A DNA stretch of 28,904 nt from JBBQDZ01 sp038320185. GTDB lineage: Bacteria > Actinomycetota > Thermoleophilia > Gaiellales > Gaiellaceae. Positions 7,711-15,540 of this stretch are shown one piece after another. The notes under the pieces are model-generated. The model made no database searches. It saw nothing but the letters and a program-made list of their open reading frames with translations, and was not told where the DNA came from. The position numbers were made by a program, and so were the translations under genes. The DNA lies in assembly GCA_038320185.1 (NCBI GenBank), contig JBBQDZ010000005.1, forward strand, positions 1 to 28,904, given 5' to 3'. How positions within the stretch are numbered: position 1 is the stretch's first letter; each line of letters opens with the position of its first letter.

Positions 7711-8262
7711 GAGCTCAGCGAGGAGCTCGCAGGGATCGCCGCGCTCGCACGCCGCTTCGGCGACGACGACGAGGAGCTCGCCGCCGTGATCGCCGCGGAG
7801 GCCGCGACCGGCTCGCGGATCTACCTCTGCGCCTACGGCGGCGAGGGCGAGGACAAGAGCTGGCTTGCATTCGACCGGGACGGCCGGACGATCGAGAGCA
7901 GAAGCGTCCTGCGCGACGCGGTCTCGATCGCGGCTCTGTGCGAGCTCGCGGAGGAGGTGGCGGGGGGCGGCCACCTCGAGGAGCTAAGAGCGCAGCTCGT
8001 GTCACTGCGTCTGACGGAGCGGCCGGAGGGGATCGAGGAGGCTGAGGAAGCAGCCCTCACCCTGGAGCGGACGGTCGGCCGTTCGCCGCGGCTCGCGAGC
8101 CCGGCGTACCTCGACGAGATCGGAGTCGCCGCCCGGCGGCTGGAGAACGCCCTCGGTGAGCAGGGCGCCTCGCCCTTCGCCGAGGCGATGAAGCGATCCG
8201 CGGCCACCGTTGCGGAGCTCGGGCGCGACGTCGAGGGCAACTACAAGCTGGAGCTCGGGTGA
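7708..8262 (+). CDS. Hypothetical protein (184 aa)
   Basis: Predicted cytoplasmic, acidic protein. The N-terminal half holds AAEAATGSRIYLCAYGGEGED and WLAFDRDGRTIESR, suggestive of a small alpha/beta domain; the rest is helical and rich in Glu and Ala. I do not recognise a family. Its stop TGA overlaps the ATG of the DUF1707 gene (TGATG), so the two are probably co-translated. GTG start chosen from the TAAGCT box at leaderless spacing. Confidence 0.8.
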   Translation: MELSEELAGIAALARRFGDDDEELAAVIAAEAATGSRIYLCAYGGEGEDKSWLAFDRDGRTIESRSVLRDAVSIAALCELAEEVAGGGHLEELRAQLVSLRLTERPEGIEEAEEAALTLERTVGRSPRLASPAYLDEIGVAARRLENALGEQGASPFAEAMKRSAATVAELGRDVEGNYKLELG

Positions 8263-8900
8263 TGGATCCGCCGCTTCCGGACGTGCGGGTGTCGGACGCC
8301 GAGCGCGAGCGCGCGGCTGCCGGACTGCGGGAGGCGCGCGCGAAGGGGCGGCTGACCCTGGAGGAGTTCTCCGAGCGGCTCGACGAGGCCTATGCGGCCA
8401 AGACGGGCACCGATCTCGAGCGCGCGCGGCGTCAGCTGCCGGCGCCTGCGATGCGTTCGCGCCGGCGGGCGCACCGCTTCGCGCTGGCGGTCCTCGGCCA
8501 CACCGTCCGTCGTGGATCGCTTCGCCTGCGGCGCTTCGCGGTGGCACTGAGCCTGCTCGGCGACCTCGATCTCGACCTGCGCGACGCTTCGGTCGAGCAC
8601 GAGGGGTCGACGGTGCTCTGCTTTGCGCTCTTCGGAAACGTCGACATCTACGTGCCGGAGGCCGTCGACGTCGAGGCGAGCGGCGTCACGCTCGGCGGAC
8701 ATTGCCGTGACTGGGGCCGGCAATCGGCGGCGGCAGGCTCGCCGCGGGTGCGCGTGCGCGTCTTCACCCTCTTCGGGACCGCGGATCTCTGGCGCGTGCC
8801 AGCGGGCAGAGGCGGCACCTACGGCGAGCTCATCGAGGGCGTGAAGCGCCGGCAGCGCGAGTTCCCGCCACCGGTTGATCCGCAGCGGCCGGAGCCGTAG
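8262..8900 (+). CDS. DUF1707 domain protein with LiaF-like C-terminal domain
   Basis: About 212 residues. The N-terminal DUF1707 (SHOCT-like) motif is clear: VRVSDAERERAAAGLREA, then GRLTLEEFSERLDEAYAAKT and DLERARRQLP. A middle linker is basic and rich in Arg. The C-terminal part, FALFGNVDIYVPEAVDVEAS followed by VFTLFGTADLWRVP, resembles the beta-helix-like LiaF/DUF2154 domain of cell-envelope stress proteins. No obvious membrane span lies between them. It starts at ATG 8262 or the adjacent GTG 8259. Its TAG stop forms the first three bases of the -10 box of the next gene. Confidence 0.85.
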   Translation: MDPPLPDVRVSDAERERAAAGLREARAKGRLTLEEFSERLDEAYAAKTGTDLERARRQLPAPAMRSRRRAHRFALAVLGHTVRRGSLRLRRFAVALSLLGDLDLDLRDASVEHEGSTVLCFALFGNVDIYVPEAVDVEASGVTLGGHCRDWGRQSAAAGSPRVRVRVFTLFGTADLWRVPAGRGGTYGELIEGVKRRQREFPPPVDPQRPEP

Positions 8901-8910
8901 AGTCGCGTCA

Positions 8911-8913
<3 letters not shown>
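8898..8913 (+). promoter_or_regulatory. Leaderless promoter of the molybdenum hydroxylase operon
   Basis: TAGAGT (8898-8903), 7 nt, GTG at 8911. The TAG is also the stop codon of the DUF1707 gene. Confidence 0.62.
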
Positions 8914-9372
<459 letters not shown>

Positions 9373-9539
9373 GACGCTGGTCGAGCCCGAAAGGCCTTTG
9401 GCAAAGACGCTGGCCGAGCCCCCCGGCTGTGCGGGCGGAGCCGGGCTTCGTCCGGCGGGAGCCCAGGCCAACGCTCGGGTAGTCGGAGCGAAGAAGAAGG
9501 GGGCTCATGGGGGAAACCTGGTTTCTCCCATGCTCACAC
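9373..9539 (+). repeat. Structured spacer between coxS-like and coxL-like genes
   Basis: The 167-nt gap is unusually structured. It has a direct repeat (AAGACGCTGGYCGAGCCC at about 9372 and 9403), a 7-bp stem CCCGGCT/AGCCGGG, and a nearly perfect palindrome at 9506-9532 (13 pairs, one of them G:T, around one central T). It also carries a 60-codon open frame from GTG 9365, which I do not accept as a gene. It looks like an inserted intergenic repeat; it may affect subunit ratio or message processing. Confidence 0.6.
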
Positions 9540-11993
9540 ATGTCTAAGCGGGAGGGCGAGCAGTTCGAAGGCTTCCAGGGCGAGTCGCCCCAGCTTCCCG
9601 AGGCCGAAGTCGGCGTGCCGCAGGGCAAGGGGATCGGCACCTCGACCCTCCGCAAGGAGGACGCTGAGCTGATCGCCGGTCAGGGCCGGTACGTCGACGA
9701 CATCCGGCTTCCGGGAATGCTCTACCTCGCCTTCGTCCGCAGCCCCGTCGCGCACGCGAATCTTGGCGCGATCGACGCGGCTCGCGCGCGCGAGATCCCG
9801 GGCGTCGTCGCGGTCTTCACCGCGGAGGATCTCCACTTCGAGGCCGGTGTCCCCTGCGGCTCCAACCCGACCGGCGACGCGAGGCAGCCGACACGCTGGC
9901 CGCTCGCGCGCGAGCGGGTGCGGATGGTCGGGGAGCCGGTCGCCGTCGTGGCCGCGGAGACTCGCGGGGCCGCGGCCGACGGTGCGGCGGCGGTCGAGGT
10001 GGACTACGACCAGCTGCCGGTGGTCGTGGGATCGGAGGAGGCCGTTCGAGAGGGCGCGCCGCAGCTCCACGAGGAGGCTCCCGGAAACCTCTGCTGCTCG
10101 ATTCGCTATGCGACCGACGGCTTTGACGAGGCAGTCGCCGGCGCCGAGGTCGTCGTGCGCCAGCGCGTCATCAACCAACGGCTGACGCCGGTTGCGATCG
10201 AGCCGCGCGGGGTGGTCGCGCAGTTTCAGCCCTCGACCGGGGAGGTGACCCTCTTCACCTCCACGCAGGTGCCGCACTTCGTCAAGACGTTCGTCTCGGT
10301 GGTCATCGGCACGAGCGAGGCGAAGGTGCGGGTGATCGCGCCCGACGTCGGCGGCGGCTTTGGCTCGAAGCTCAACACCTATGCCGAGGAGTACGTGGCC
10401 GTCGCCGCCTCGAAGGCGCTCGGCGGTACGCCGGTCAAGTGGACGGAGACCCGGCAGGAGAACATGCTCGCGACGATCCACGGCCGCGACCAGGTCCAGG
10501 ACGCGGAGCTCTACGCGACGGGGGAGGGGCGGATCGTCGGCCTGCGATTGAACGTGCTCGCGAACATGGGTGCCTACCTTCAGCTCCTCGGTCCGACGAT
10601 CCCGCACCTGACCCTCTTCATGGCCACCGGGGTCTACGACATCCCCAACTACACCTGCCGGATCGACTGTGTCTTCACGAACACGACGCCTACCGACGCC
10701 TACCGCGGCGCCGGGCGGCCGGAGGCGACGCATGTGATCGAGCGGCTGGTCGACGTCCTCGCCCGCCGGCTCGATCTCGATCCGGTGGAGATCCGCCGTC
10801 GCAACTTCATCCGCGAGTTCCCCGCGACCTCGCCGACCGGGCTCCTCTACGACTCGGGCGACTACGACAAGACCCTCGACCGGGCCCTCGAGCTCGTGGG
10901 TTACGACGAGTTGCGCCGCGACCAGGCGAAGGCGCGGGAACAGGGCAAGCTCGTCGGCGTCGGCCTCTCCACCTACGTCGAGGTCTGCGGCCTCGCACCG
11001 AGCTCGGTGACGAAGGCGATCGGCGTCGGCGCGCCCGGCTGGGAGTCGTCGACGGTGCGCGTCCACCCCACGGGCAAGGTGACGGTCGTCACGGGAACCT
11101 CGCCTCACGGCCAGGGCCACGCGACCTCGTGGTCGCAGATCGTGGAGACGGAGCTCGGCATTCCCTTCGACGACGTGGAGGTGATCCACGGCGACACGGC
11201 CTTCGCGCCCTACGGTCTCGGAACCTACGGCTCGCGCTCGCTCGCGGTCGGCGGCACCGCGCTCTACCACTCGCTGCGCAAGGTCAAGGAGAAGGCGCGC
11301 AAGATCGTCGCCCACCAGTTGGAGATCGACCCCGACGACCTCGAGTTCGAAGGAGGTCGCTTCCACGCGAAGGGCTCGCCGGAACGGGGGATGACGATGG
11401 CCGAGGTGATCGGTGCCGCCTGGTCGGCCGACAACCTGCCCGAGGGCGTCGAGCCGGGGCTCGAGGAGACGACGTTCTTCGACCCGCCGAACTTCACGTT
11501 CCCGTTCGGCTGTCACGTCTGCGTCACCGAGGTCGACCGCGAGACGGGCAAGGTCGAGATCTCGCGCTACCTCGCGGTCGACGACTGCGGACGGGTGATC
11601 AACCCGATGATCGTCGACGGCCAGGTGCACGGTGGCGTCGCCCAGTCGATCGGGCAGGCGCTGTTCGAGGAGACGGTCTACGACGAGGACGGCCAGTGCC
11701 TGACCGCGAGCCTCGTCGACTACATGATCCCGACAGCGGTCGAGATCCCGCAGATCGAGACGGAACGGACCGAGACGCCCACGCCAACGAATCCCCTCGG
11801 AGTGAAAGGAATCGGCGAGGCCGGGACGATCGCCGCGACCGCTGCCGTCGTCAACTCGGTCTGCGACGCGCTCGATGTCGACCATCTCGACATGCCGCTC
11901 CAGCCCGAGCGCCTCTGGCGCGTGCTCCAGGGGCTCGGAGAGAAGCCGGTGGAGGCGGGACCGCTCGAGACGAAGGGCGGCGGGACGTCGTGA
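9540..11993 (+). CDS. Molybdenum hydroxylase large subunit, form II CoxL-like
   Basis: 817 residues. Xanthine dehydrogenase/CO dehydrogenase large subunit: TLRKEDAELIAGQGRYVDDI at the N-terminus, PDVGGGFGSK for cofactor binding, the active-site loop AYRGAGR (10698-10718), GTSPHGQGHATSWSQIVE, and GVKGIGEAGTIA with the catalytic Glu near the C-terminus. True copper-containing form I CO dehydrogenases carry AYRCSFR with the Cys that binds copper; the AYRGAGR loop marks form II, whose substrates are mostly unknown aldehydes or N-heterocycles. ATG 9540 is chosen; homology starts near residue 30, so GTG 9618 is possible. Works with the adjacent small and medium subunits. Confidence 0.95.
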   Translation: MSKREGEQFEGFQGESPQLPEAEVGVPQGKGIGTSTLRKEDAELIAGQGRYVDDIRLPGMLYLAFVRSPVAHANLGAIDAARAREIPGVVAVFTAEDLHFEAGVPCGSNPTGDARQPTRWPLARERVRMVGEPVAVVAAETRGAAADGAAAVEVDYDQLPVVVGSEEAVREGAPQLHEEAPGNLCCSIRYATDGFDEAVAGAEVVVRQRVINQRLTPVAIEPRGVVAQFQPSTGEVTLFTSTQVPHFVKTFVSVVIGTSEAKVRVIAPDVGGGFGSKLNTYAEEYVAVAASKALGGTPVKWTETRQENMLATIHGRDQVQDAELYATGEGRIVGLRLNVLANMGAYLQLLGPTIPHLTLFMATGVYDIPNYTCRIDCVFTNTTPTDAYRGAGRPEATHVIERLVDVLARRLDLDPVEIRRRNFIREFPATSPTGLLYDSGDYDKTLDRALELVGYDELRRDQAKAREQGKLVGVGLSTYVEVCGLAPSSVTKAIGVGAPGWESSTVRVHPTGKVTVVTGTSPHGQGHATSWSQIVETELGIPFDDVEVIHGDTAFAPYGLGTYGSRSLAVGGTALYHSLRKVKEKARKIVAHQLEIDPDDLEFEGGRFHAKGSPERGMTMAEVIGAAWSADNLPEGVEPGLEETTFFDPPNFTFPFGCHVCVTEVDRETGKVEISRYLAVDDCGRVINPMIVDGQVHGGVAQSIGQALFEETVYDEDGQCLTASLVDYMIPTAVEIPQIETERTETPTPTNPLGVKGIGEAGTIAATAAVVNSVCDALDVDHLDMPLQPERLWRVLQGLGEKPVEAGPLETKGGGTS

Positions 11994-12775
11994 TCGCCGC
12001 CGGATTCGCACTCCGGCGCGCCTCCTCGCTCGAGGACGCGCTGCGGCTGCTGGCCGAGGGCGGGGAGGAGGCCAAGGCGCTCGCCGGCGGCCACTCGCTG
12101 CTCCCGCTGATGAAGCTGCGGCTCGCCGCGCCCGAAACGCTCGTCGACATCGGCCGCATCGAGGGCCTCTCCTACATCCGCGAGGACGGCGACCGGATCG
12201 CGATCGGCGCGCTGACGCTCCACGCGGAGGTCGAGCGCTCGGAGCTCCTGGCGAAGCGCTGCCGGCTGCTGGCGGAGACGGCGGCCGAGATCGGCGACGT
12301 GCAGGTCCGGAACCGCGGGACGATCGGGGGCTCGCTCGCGCATGCCGACCCGAACGGCGACCTGCCGGCGGCCGTGGTCGCACTCGACGCCGAGATCGTC
12401 GCGGTCGGGCCGGGCGGGAAGCGGTCCATTCGCGCCCGGGAGTTCTTCCGCGGCTTCTTCGAGACGGCGCTTGCCCCGGACGAGCTGATCACGGAGGTGC
12501 GGGTCCCGGTTCTCGACGGCGCGGGCTCGGCCTACCTCAAGTTCAACCGGCGAGCCCAGGACTGGGCGATCGTGGGGTGCGCAGCGATCGTCCGCGGCGA
12601 GGCCGAGACGGTGGCGTGGACGGGTGTCGGCTCGATGCCGGTGCTCGCCGAAGGCGATTGGCGGAAGGCGGCTGCGCAGCTGGAGCCCCTCGGGGACTTG
12701 TCCGGCTCGGCGGAGTACAAGCGGCATCTCGCAGGCATCCTCGCCGAACGTGCGCTGGCACAGGCTCGCGCCTAA
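11990..12775 (+). CDS. Molybdenum hydroxylase FAD-binding medium subunit (CoxM-like)
   Basis: 261 residues, a little short for the family (about 270-290). FAD contacts are visible as LAGGHSLLPLMKLRLAAPE (usually AGGQSL) and NRGTIGGSLAHADPNGD; the C-terminal CO_deh_flav_C part follows, with YLKFNRRAQDWAIVG. The subunit takes electrons from the small subunit and passes them to an acceptor such as a quinone or NAD. GTG 11990 overlaps the large-subunit stop (GTGA), which fixes the start. No maturation genes (coxD/E/F-like, xdhC) follow within the window. Confidence 0.94.
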   Translation: MIAAGFALRRASSLEDALRLLAEGGEEAKALAGGHSLLPLMKLRLAAPETLVDIGRIEGLSYIREDGDRIAIGALTLHAEVERSELLAKRCRLLAETAAEIGDVQVRNRGTIGGSLAHADPNGDLPAAVVALDAEIVAVGPGGKRSIRAREFFRGFFETALAPDELITEVRVPVLDGAGSAYLKFNRRAQDWAIVGCAAIVRGEAETVAWTGVGSMPVLAEGDWRKAAAQLEPLGDLSGSAEYKRHLAGILAERALAQARA

Positions 12776-12874
12776 GGCGCCGCTCGCGGTGCCGACCTCA
12801 GAAGTGCGGACTTGCCCGCCCTCCATCTCAACCGACCGCACGAGCGCACCCGAGTAGAGACCCACGCTTCTAGG

Positions 12875-12889
12875 CACAATGTCGGCATG
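12875..12889 (+). promoter_or_regulatory. Weak leaderless promoter of the 12887 gene
   Basis: CACAAT (12875-12880), 6 nt, ATG at 12887. It departs from TAnnnT at its first base; a TAGGCA hexamer overlaps it 4 nt upstream. Confidence 0.45.
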
Positions 12890-13183
12890 ACCGAGGGGGG
12901 TTTCGGCTTTCCGTTCGGGGGCGATCCCGAGGAGCTCATGCGTGGACTGCGGGAGTTCGCGGAGAAGCAGGCCGAGTCCGTTCAGGACGCCCAGCGCGAG
13001 CAGTTCGCGACCCTCACGCTGAATACCGCCGTTTCGCTGACCGCCGCGGCGCTCGGTCAGCTGAACGCAGCGGGAGGGCCGGACGAACAGGCGATCGCAC
13101 TCCGCGACGCGATGCGCGTGCTCTTCCCCGAGGCGGTGGCGCTCGTCAGCGCCGCGCGCCAGGGCTTCATGCGCGAGCGTTAA
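12887..13183 (+). CDS. Small hypothetical protein (98 aa)
   Basis: Starts with a Gly/Phe-rich stretch (MTEGGFGFPFGGDPEELM) and continues as an amphipathic helical protein (REFAEKQAESVQDAQREQFA, then a hydrophobic AVSLTAAALGQL patch). No family recognised. It stands alone between the hydroxylase operon and a convergent microprotein gene. A longer in-frame start at 12812 lacks any support. Confidence 0.7.
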   Translation: MTEGGFGFPFGGDPEELMRGLREFAEKQAESVQDAQREQFATLTLNTAVSLTAAALGQLNAAGGPDEQAIALRDAMRVLFPEAVALVSAARQGFMRER

Positions 13184-13200
13184 GGCCTGCGGCGCCGCGT

Positions 13201-13241
13201 GGCGCCTGTCAGGCACCCTGAGTTACTTTCCGGACAGGCCC
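13201..13241 (+). terminator. Palindromic element in a convergent gap
   Basis: Holds a 17-nt near-palindrome (GGCGCCTGTCAGGCACC, 13201-13217) and a CCTGTC/GACAGG pairing across 13205-13238. It sits between the ends of the 12887 gene and the minus-strand microprotein gene, so a bidirectional terminator or messenger-end structure is likely. There is no clear T-tract. Confidence 0.45.
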
Positions 13242-13361
13242 TTAGCCGACGACGAGCTGGGAGCCGCTGAGGATCCCGAAGCTGACGAGGATGAGAATGA
13301 CGGTGATCGCGATCGCCACGGAGACCCCGATCACTACTCCGAGGACGACACCGCCTTCCAC
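13242..13361 (-). CDS. 39-residue single-span membrane microprotein
   Basis: Encodes an acidic first residue pair (VEGG), then about 28 hydrophobic residues (VVLGVVIGVSVAIAITVILI and LVSFGIL) and a short SGSQLVVG tail. It is a plausible single-pass membrane peptide. Support for translation comes from TACAAT placed 7 nt before the GTG, as at the neighbouring genes. It diverges from proline dehydrogenase. Function unknown; too short for homology judgement by eye. Confidence 0.6.
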   Translation of the reverse strand: MEGGVVLGVVIGVSVAIAITVILILVSFGILSGSQLVVG

Positions 13362-13374
13362 GGGCCCGATTGTA
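13359..13374 (-). promoter_or_regulatory. Leaderless promoter of the microprotein gene
   Basis: TACAAT (13369-13374, minus strand), 7 nt, GTG at 13361. It is one of the best matches in the window to the general -10 consensus. Confidence 0.62.
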
Positions 13375-13404
13375 CGCCTTCGGCCGCCGTGTCTCAATCC
13401 GCCG

Positions 13405-13423
13405 TAGAATCGCGCCGCCTGTG
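13405..13423 (+). promoter_or_regulatory. Promoter of proline dehydrogenase (near-leaderless)
   Basis: TAGAAT (13405-13410), 10 nt, GTG at 13421, implying a leader of about 3 nt. It diverges from the microprotein promoter 30 bp away. Confidence 0.5.
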
Positions 13424-14350
13424 GCCCTGCTCGATCGTGCCATCGTCCGGATGCTTCCGGTCGTCCCGAAGCCGGTCGTGCAGATGATCTCTTCGCGCTA
13501 CATCGCCGGACGCTCGAGCGAGGACGCTTGCCGGGTCGTCGGACGGCTCAACGCCGTCGGGAAGCTGGCGACGGTCGACGTCCTCGGCGAGGAGATCACG
13601 AATGCGGACCAGGCGCTGGCGATCCTCCACGCCTACCAGAACATGCTCGCGGCGATCGAGCGAAACAACCTCGACGCAAACGTCAGCGTCAAGCTGACGG
13701 CCCTCGGGCTGAAGCTCGGGTACGAGTGCGCGCGCGAGAACCTCGAGACCCTTGTCGTGGATGCCGCTGCCCGCGGGAACTTCGTCCGCATCGACATGGA
13801 GGACTCGACGTGCACCGACGAGACCCTCCGGCTTTACCGGGAACTTCGCGTCGCCGGCTACGACAATGTCGGGGTCGTCCTCCAGGCGTACCTACGCAGG
13901 ACGCTCGACGACATCGGGGCGCTCTCGGACCTGCGGCCGAACGTGCGCCTGTGCAAAGGCATCTACGTGGAAGCGCCGACCGTCGCGTTCCAGGGGTTCG
14001 AGGAGGTGCAGGCGAACTACGTGGCCTCGCTCGACGCGTTGCTCCGCGGGAGCGCGTACGTCGGGATCGCGACCCACGACGACTTCCTGCTCCGCGAGGC
14101 GAAGCGGCTCCTCGCCGAGCACCGCCGGGGGGAGAGCGGGTACGAGTTCCAGATGCTCCTGGGTGTGCGCGAGCGGCGGGCCGACGAGCTGGTGGCGGCG
14201 GGCCACCGGCTGCGCATCTACGTGCCGTACGGCGAGCAGTGGTATGCGTACTCGCTGCGCCGGCTCCAGGAGAACCCGAAGATCGCTGGGTACATCGCGG
14301 GAGACACGATCGAGCGGGTTCTCGGCTTCGGCCGCAACGGTCGCGGGTGA
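13421..14350 (+). CDS. Proline dehydrogenase (monofunctional PRODH)
   Basis: 309 residues, the usual size of stand-alone bacterial PRODH. The FAD-dependent barrel is shown by VSVKLTALGLKL, NFVRIDMEDS, VVLQAYLRRTLDD, VRLCKGIYVEAP (usually RLVKGAY), IATHDDFLL, and the substrate-binding C-terminus RIYVPYGEQWYAYSLRRLQENP with its paired arginines. It oxidises L-proline to pyrroline-5-carboxylate, giving electrons to quinone at the membrane. No P5C dehydrogenase is next to it; instead the gene overlaps a class III aminotransferase (GTGA). GTG 13421 is preferred over upstream in-frame codons because of the TAGAAT box. Confidence 0.93.
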   Translation: MALLDRAIVRMLPVVPKPVVQMISSRYIAGRSSEDACRVVGRLNAVGKLATVDVLGEEITNADQALAILHAYQNMLAAIERNNLDANVSVKLTALGLKLGYECARENLETLVVDAAARGNFVRIDMEDSTCTDETLRLYRELRVAGYDNVGVVLQAYLRRTLDDIGALSDLRPNVRLCKGIYVEAPTVAFQGFEEVQANYVASLDALLRGSAYVGIATHDDFLLREAKRLLAEHRRGESGYEFQMLLGVRERRADELVAAGHRLRIYVPYGEQWYAYSLRRLQENPKIAGYIAGDTIERVLGFGRNGRG

Positions 14351-15360
14351 TCTGGGCCGAGGCGGAGGGCTGCCGTGTCGTCGACTCGGAGGGGCGCGAG
14401 TACATAGACCTGACGGGTGGCTTCGGTGTCGCGGCTCTCGGGCACCGGAACCCGCGGATCCTCAACGCCTGGTCGCGGCAGCGCGTCGTGCACGCACTCG
14501 GGGACCTCGCCGACGCCGAGGTCACCGCCGAGCTACGCCACGCTCTCCCGTGGCCCGCGAAGCTCGGCGTCACCGGCGAGGACGCGGTCGAGATCGCGCT
14601 CCGGACGGCGCTCCTCGCCACGGGGCGACCGGGCATCGTCTGCTTCGACGGCGCCTACCACGGCACGGGGCTGCTGGCCGTGGCCGTCTCGGGATTCGAA
14701 GCCTTCCGGGAGCCGTTCGCCGCCTGGTTGCCGGGGCCGGTGTATCGGCGGGGTTATGGCGAGGATCCGGGCTCGCTTCCGGCGAGCGCGGGCTGTGTGA
14801 TCGTCGAGCCGGTGCAGGGGCGAGCGGGCGCTCGGGTTCCGCCCGCCGACTTCCTTGCACGGCTGCGCGAGCGTTGCGACGAGTCGGGGGCGCTGCTCGT
14901 CGTCGACGCGATCTACTGCGGCCTCGGCCGGATCGGAGAGCTGTGGCCGGGGGCGGAGCTCGCCGACGTTCTGTGCGTGGGAAAAGCGCTCGGCGGCGGC
15001 CTGCCGCTGTCGGCGGCGCTCTTCGTGCGCGGCGAGCTCGAGAGCGTCTGGGGGCTCGGATCGGTGGATGTCTACACGCACACGCACGCCGGGAATCCGC
15101 TCGCCTGCGCCGGCGCCCTCGTCGTCCTGGACGAGGTGCCGCGGCTGCTTGAGCGCGTGATGGAGGCCGGCGAGCGGTTCGCGCGTGGAGGCTGGCACGG
15201 AGCCGGCCTTCTGCGCGCCCGCGCGGGCGATGCCGACGAGGCGCGCAGGCGCGGCGTCCTCGTCATCCCGGCCGGCCTCGACGGGTCGCTCATCTCGGCG
15301 ACCCCGCCGCTGACGATCTGCGACGAGGAGATCGACGAGGCGCTCGAGCGTCTGCCGTGA
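14347..15360 (+). CDS. Short class III PLP-dependent aminotransferase
   Basis: 337 residues against about 400-450 for the class. It begins directly at the first conserved strand (CRVVDSEGREYIDLTGGFGV, then ALGHRNPRI), so the N-terminal arm is absent, and the small C-terminal domain is abbreviated. PLP site: GAYHGT, VVDAIYCGLGRIGELW (family DExxxGxGRTG; the Glu after the Asp is Ala here), CVGKALGGGLPLSAAL with the Schiff-base Lys, and THTHAGNPLACA. The class contains ornithine, acetylornithine and 4-aminobutyrate aminotransferases. Coupling to proline dehydrogenase suggests a substrate related to glutamate semialdehyde, but that is inference. GTG start overlaps the PRODH stop. Confidence 0.85.
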   Translation: MIWAEAEGCRVVDSEGREYIDLTGGFGVAALGHRNPRILNAWSRQRVVHALGDLADAEVTAELRHALPWPAKLGVTGEDAVEIALRTALLATGRPGIVCFDGAYHGTGLLAVAVSGFEAFREPFAAWLPGPVYRRGYGEDPGSLPASAGCVIVEPVQGRAGARVPPADFLARLRERCDESGALLVVDAIYCGLGRIGELWPGAELADVLCVGKALGGGLPLSAALFVRGELESVWGLGSVDVYTHTHAGNPLACAGALVVLDEVPRLLERVMEAGERFARGGWHGAGLLRARAGDADEARRRGVLVIPAGLDGSLISATPPLTICDEEIDEALERLP

Positions 15361-15369
15361 CTTGGCACC

Positions 15370-15415
15370 CCTGTCCTGCGGAGACATGCCTGGGGGACAG
15401 GCCCCTAGACATGTC
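15370..15415 (+). repeat. Dispersed palindrome, copy 1, with competing hairpins
   Basis: A 14-nt stem (15383-15396 with 15402-15415, one mismatch and one G:T) closes a 5-nt loop ACAGG. An alternative pairing, CCTGTCC (15370-15376) with GGACAGG (15395-15401), uses the same loop bases, so the two hairpins exclude each other. Located just after the aminotransferase stop. Confidence 0.6.
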
Positions 15416-15485
15416 CGGAGCGGCTTTCGCCCGCACACGCGCCGGTTTTTTAGCGTCTTGCCTCCCGAAGTTCTCGGTCCCGTCG

Positions 15486-15520
15486 AGCCATGTTCGGGGG
15501 TCAGGCCCCCGGACATGGCT
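15486..15520 (+). repeat. Dispersed palindrome, copy 2
   Basis: A 15-bp stem with one G:T pair around loop TCAGG (15501-15505); arms include CATG and a run of five G/C pairs. It shares loop and arm layout with copy 1 about 100 nt upstream. Both lie in the convergent gap before the SGNH-like gene and may end transcription in both directions. Confidence 0.65.
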
Positions 15521-15540
15521 GGAACAGCCAGGGGCGGAGC

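Noticed and set aside
9534..12383. A 949-codon open frame on the minus strand
   Set aside because: It is antisense to the large hydroxylase subunit, rich in R, D, H and L with no recognisable motif, as expected from the mirror of a high-GC gene.
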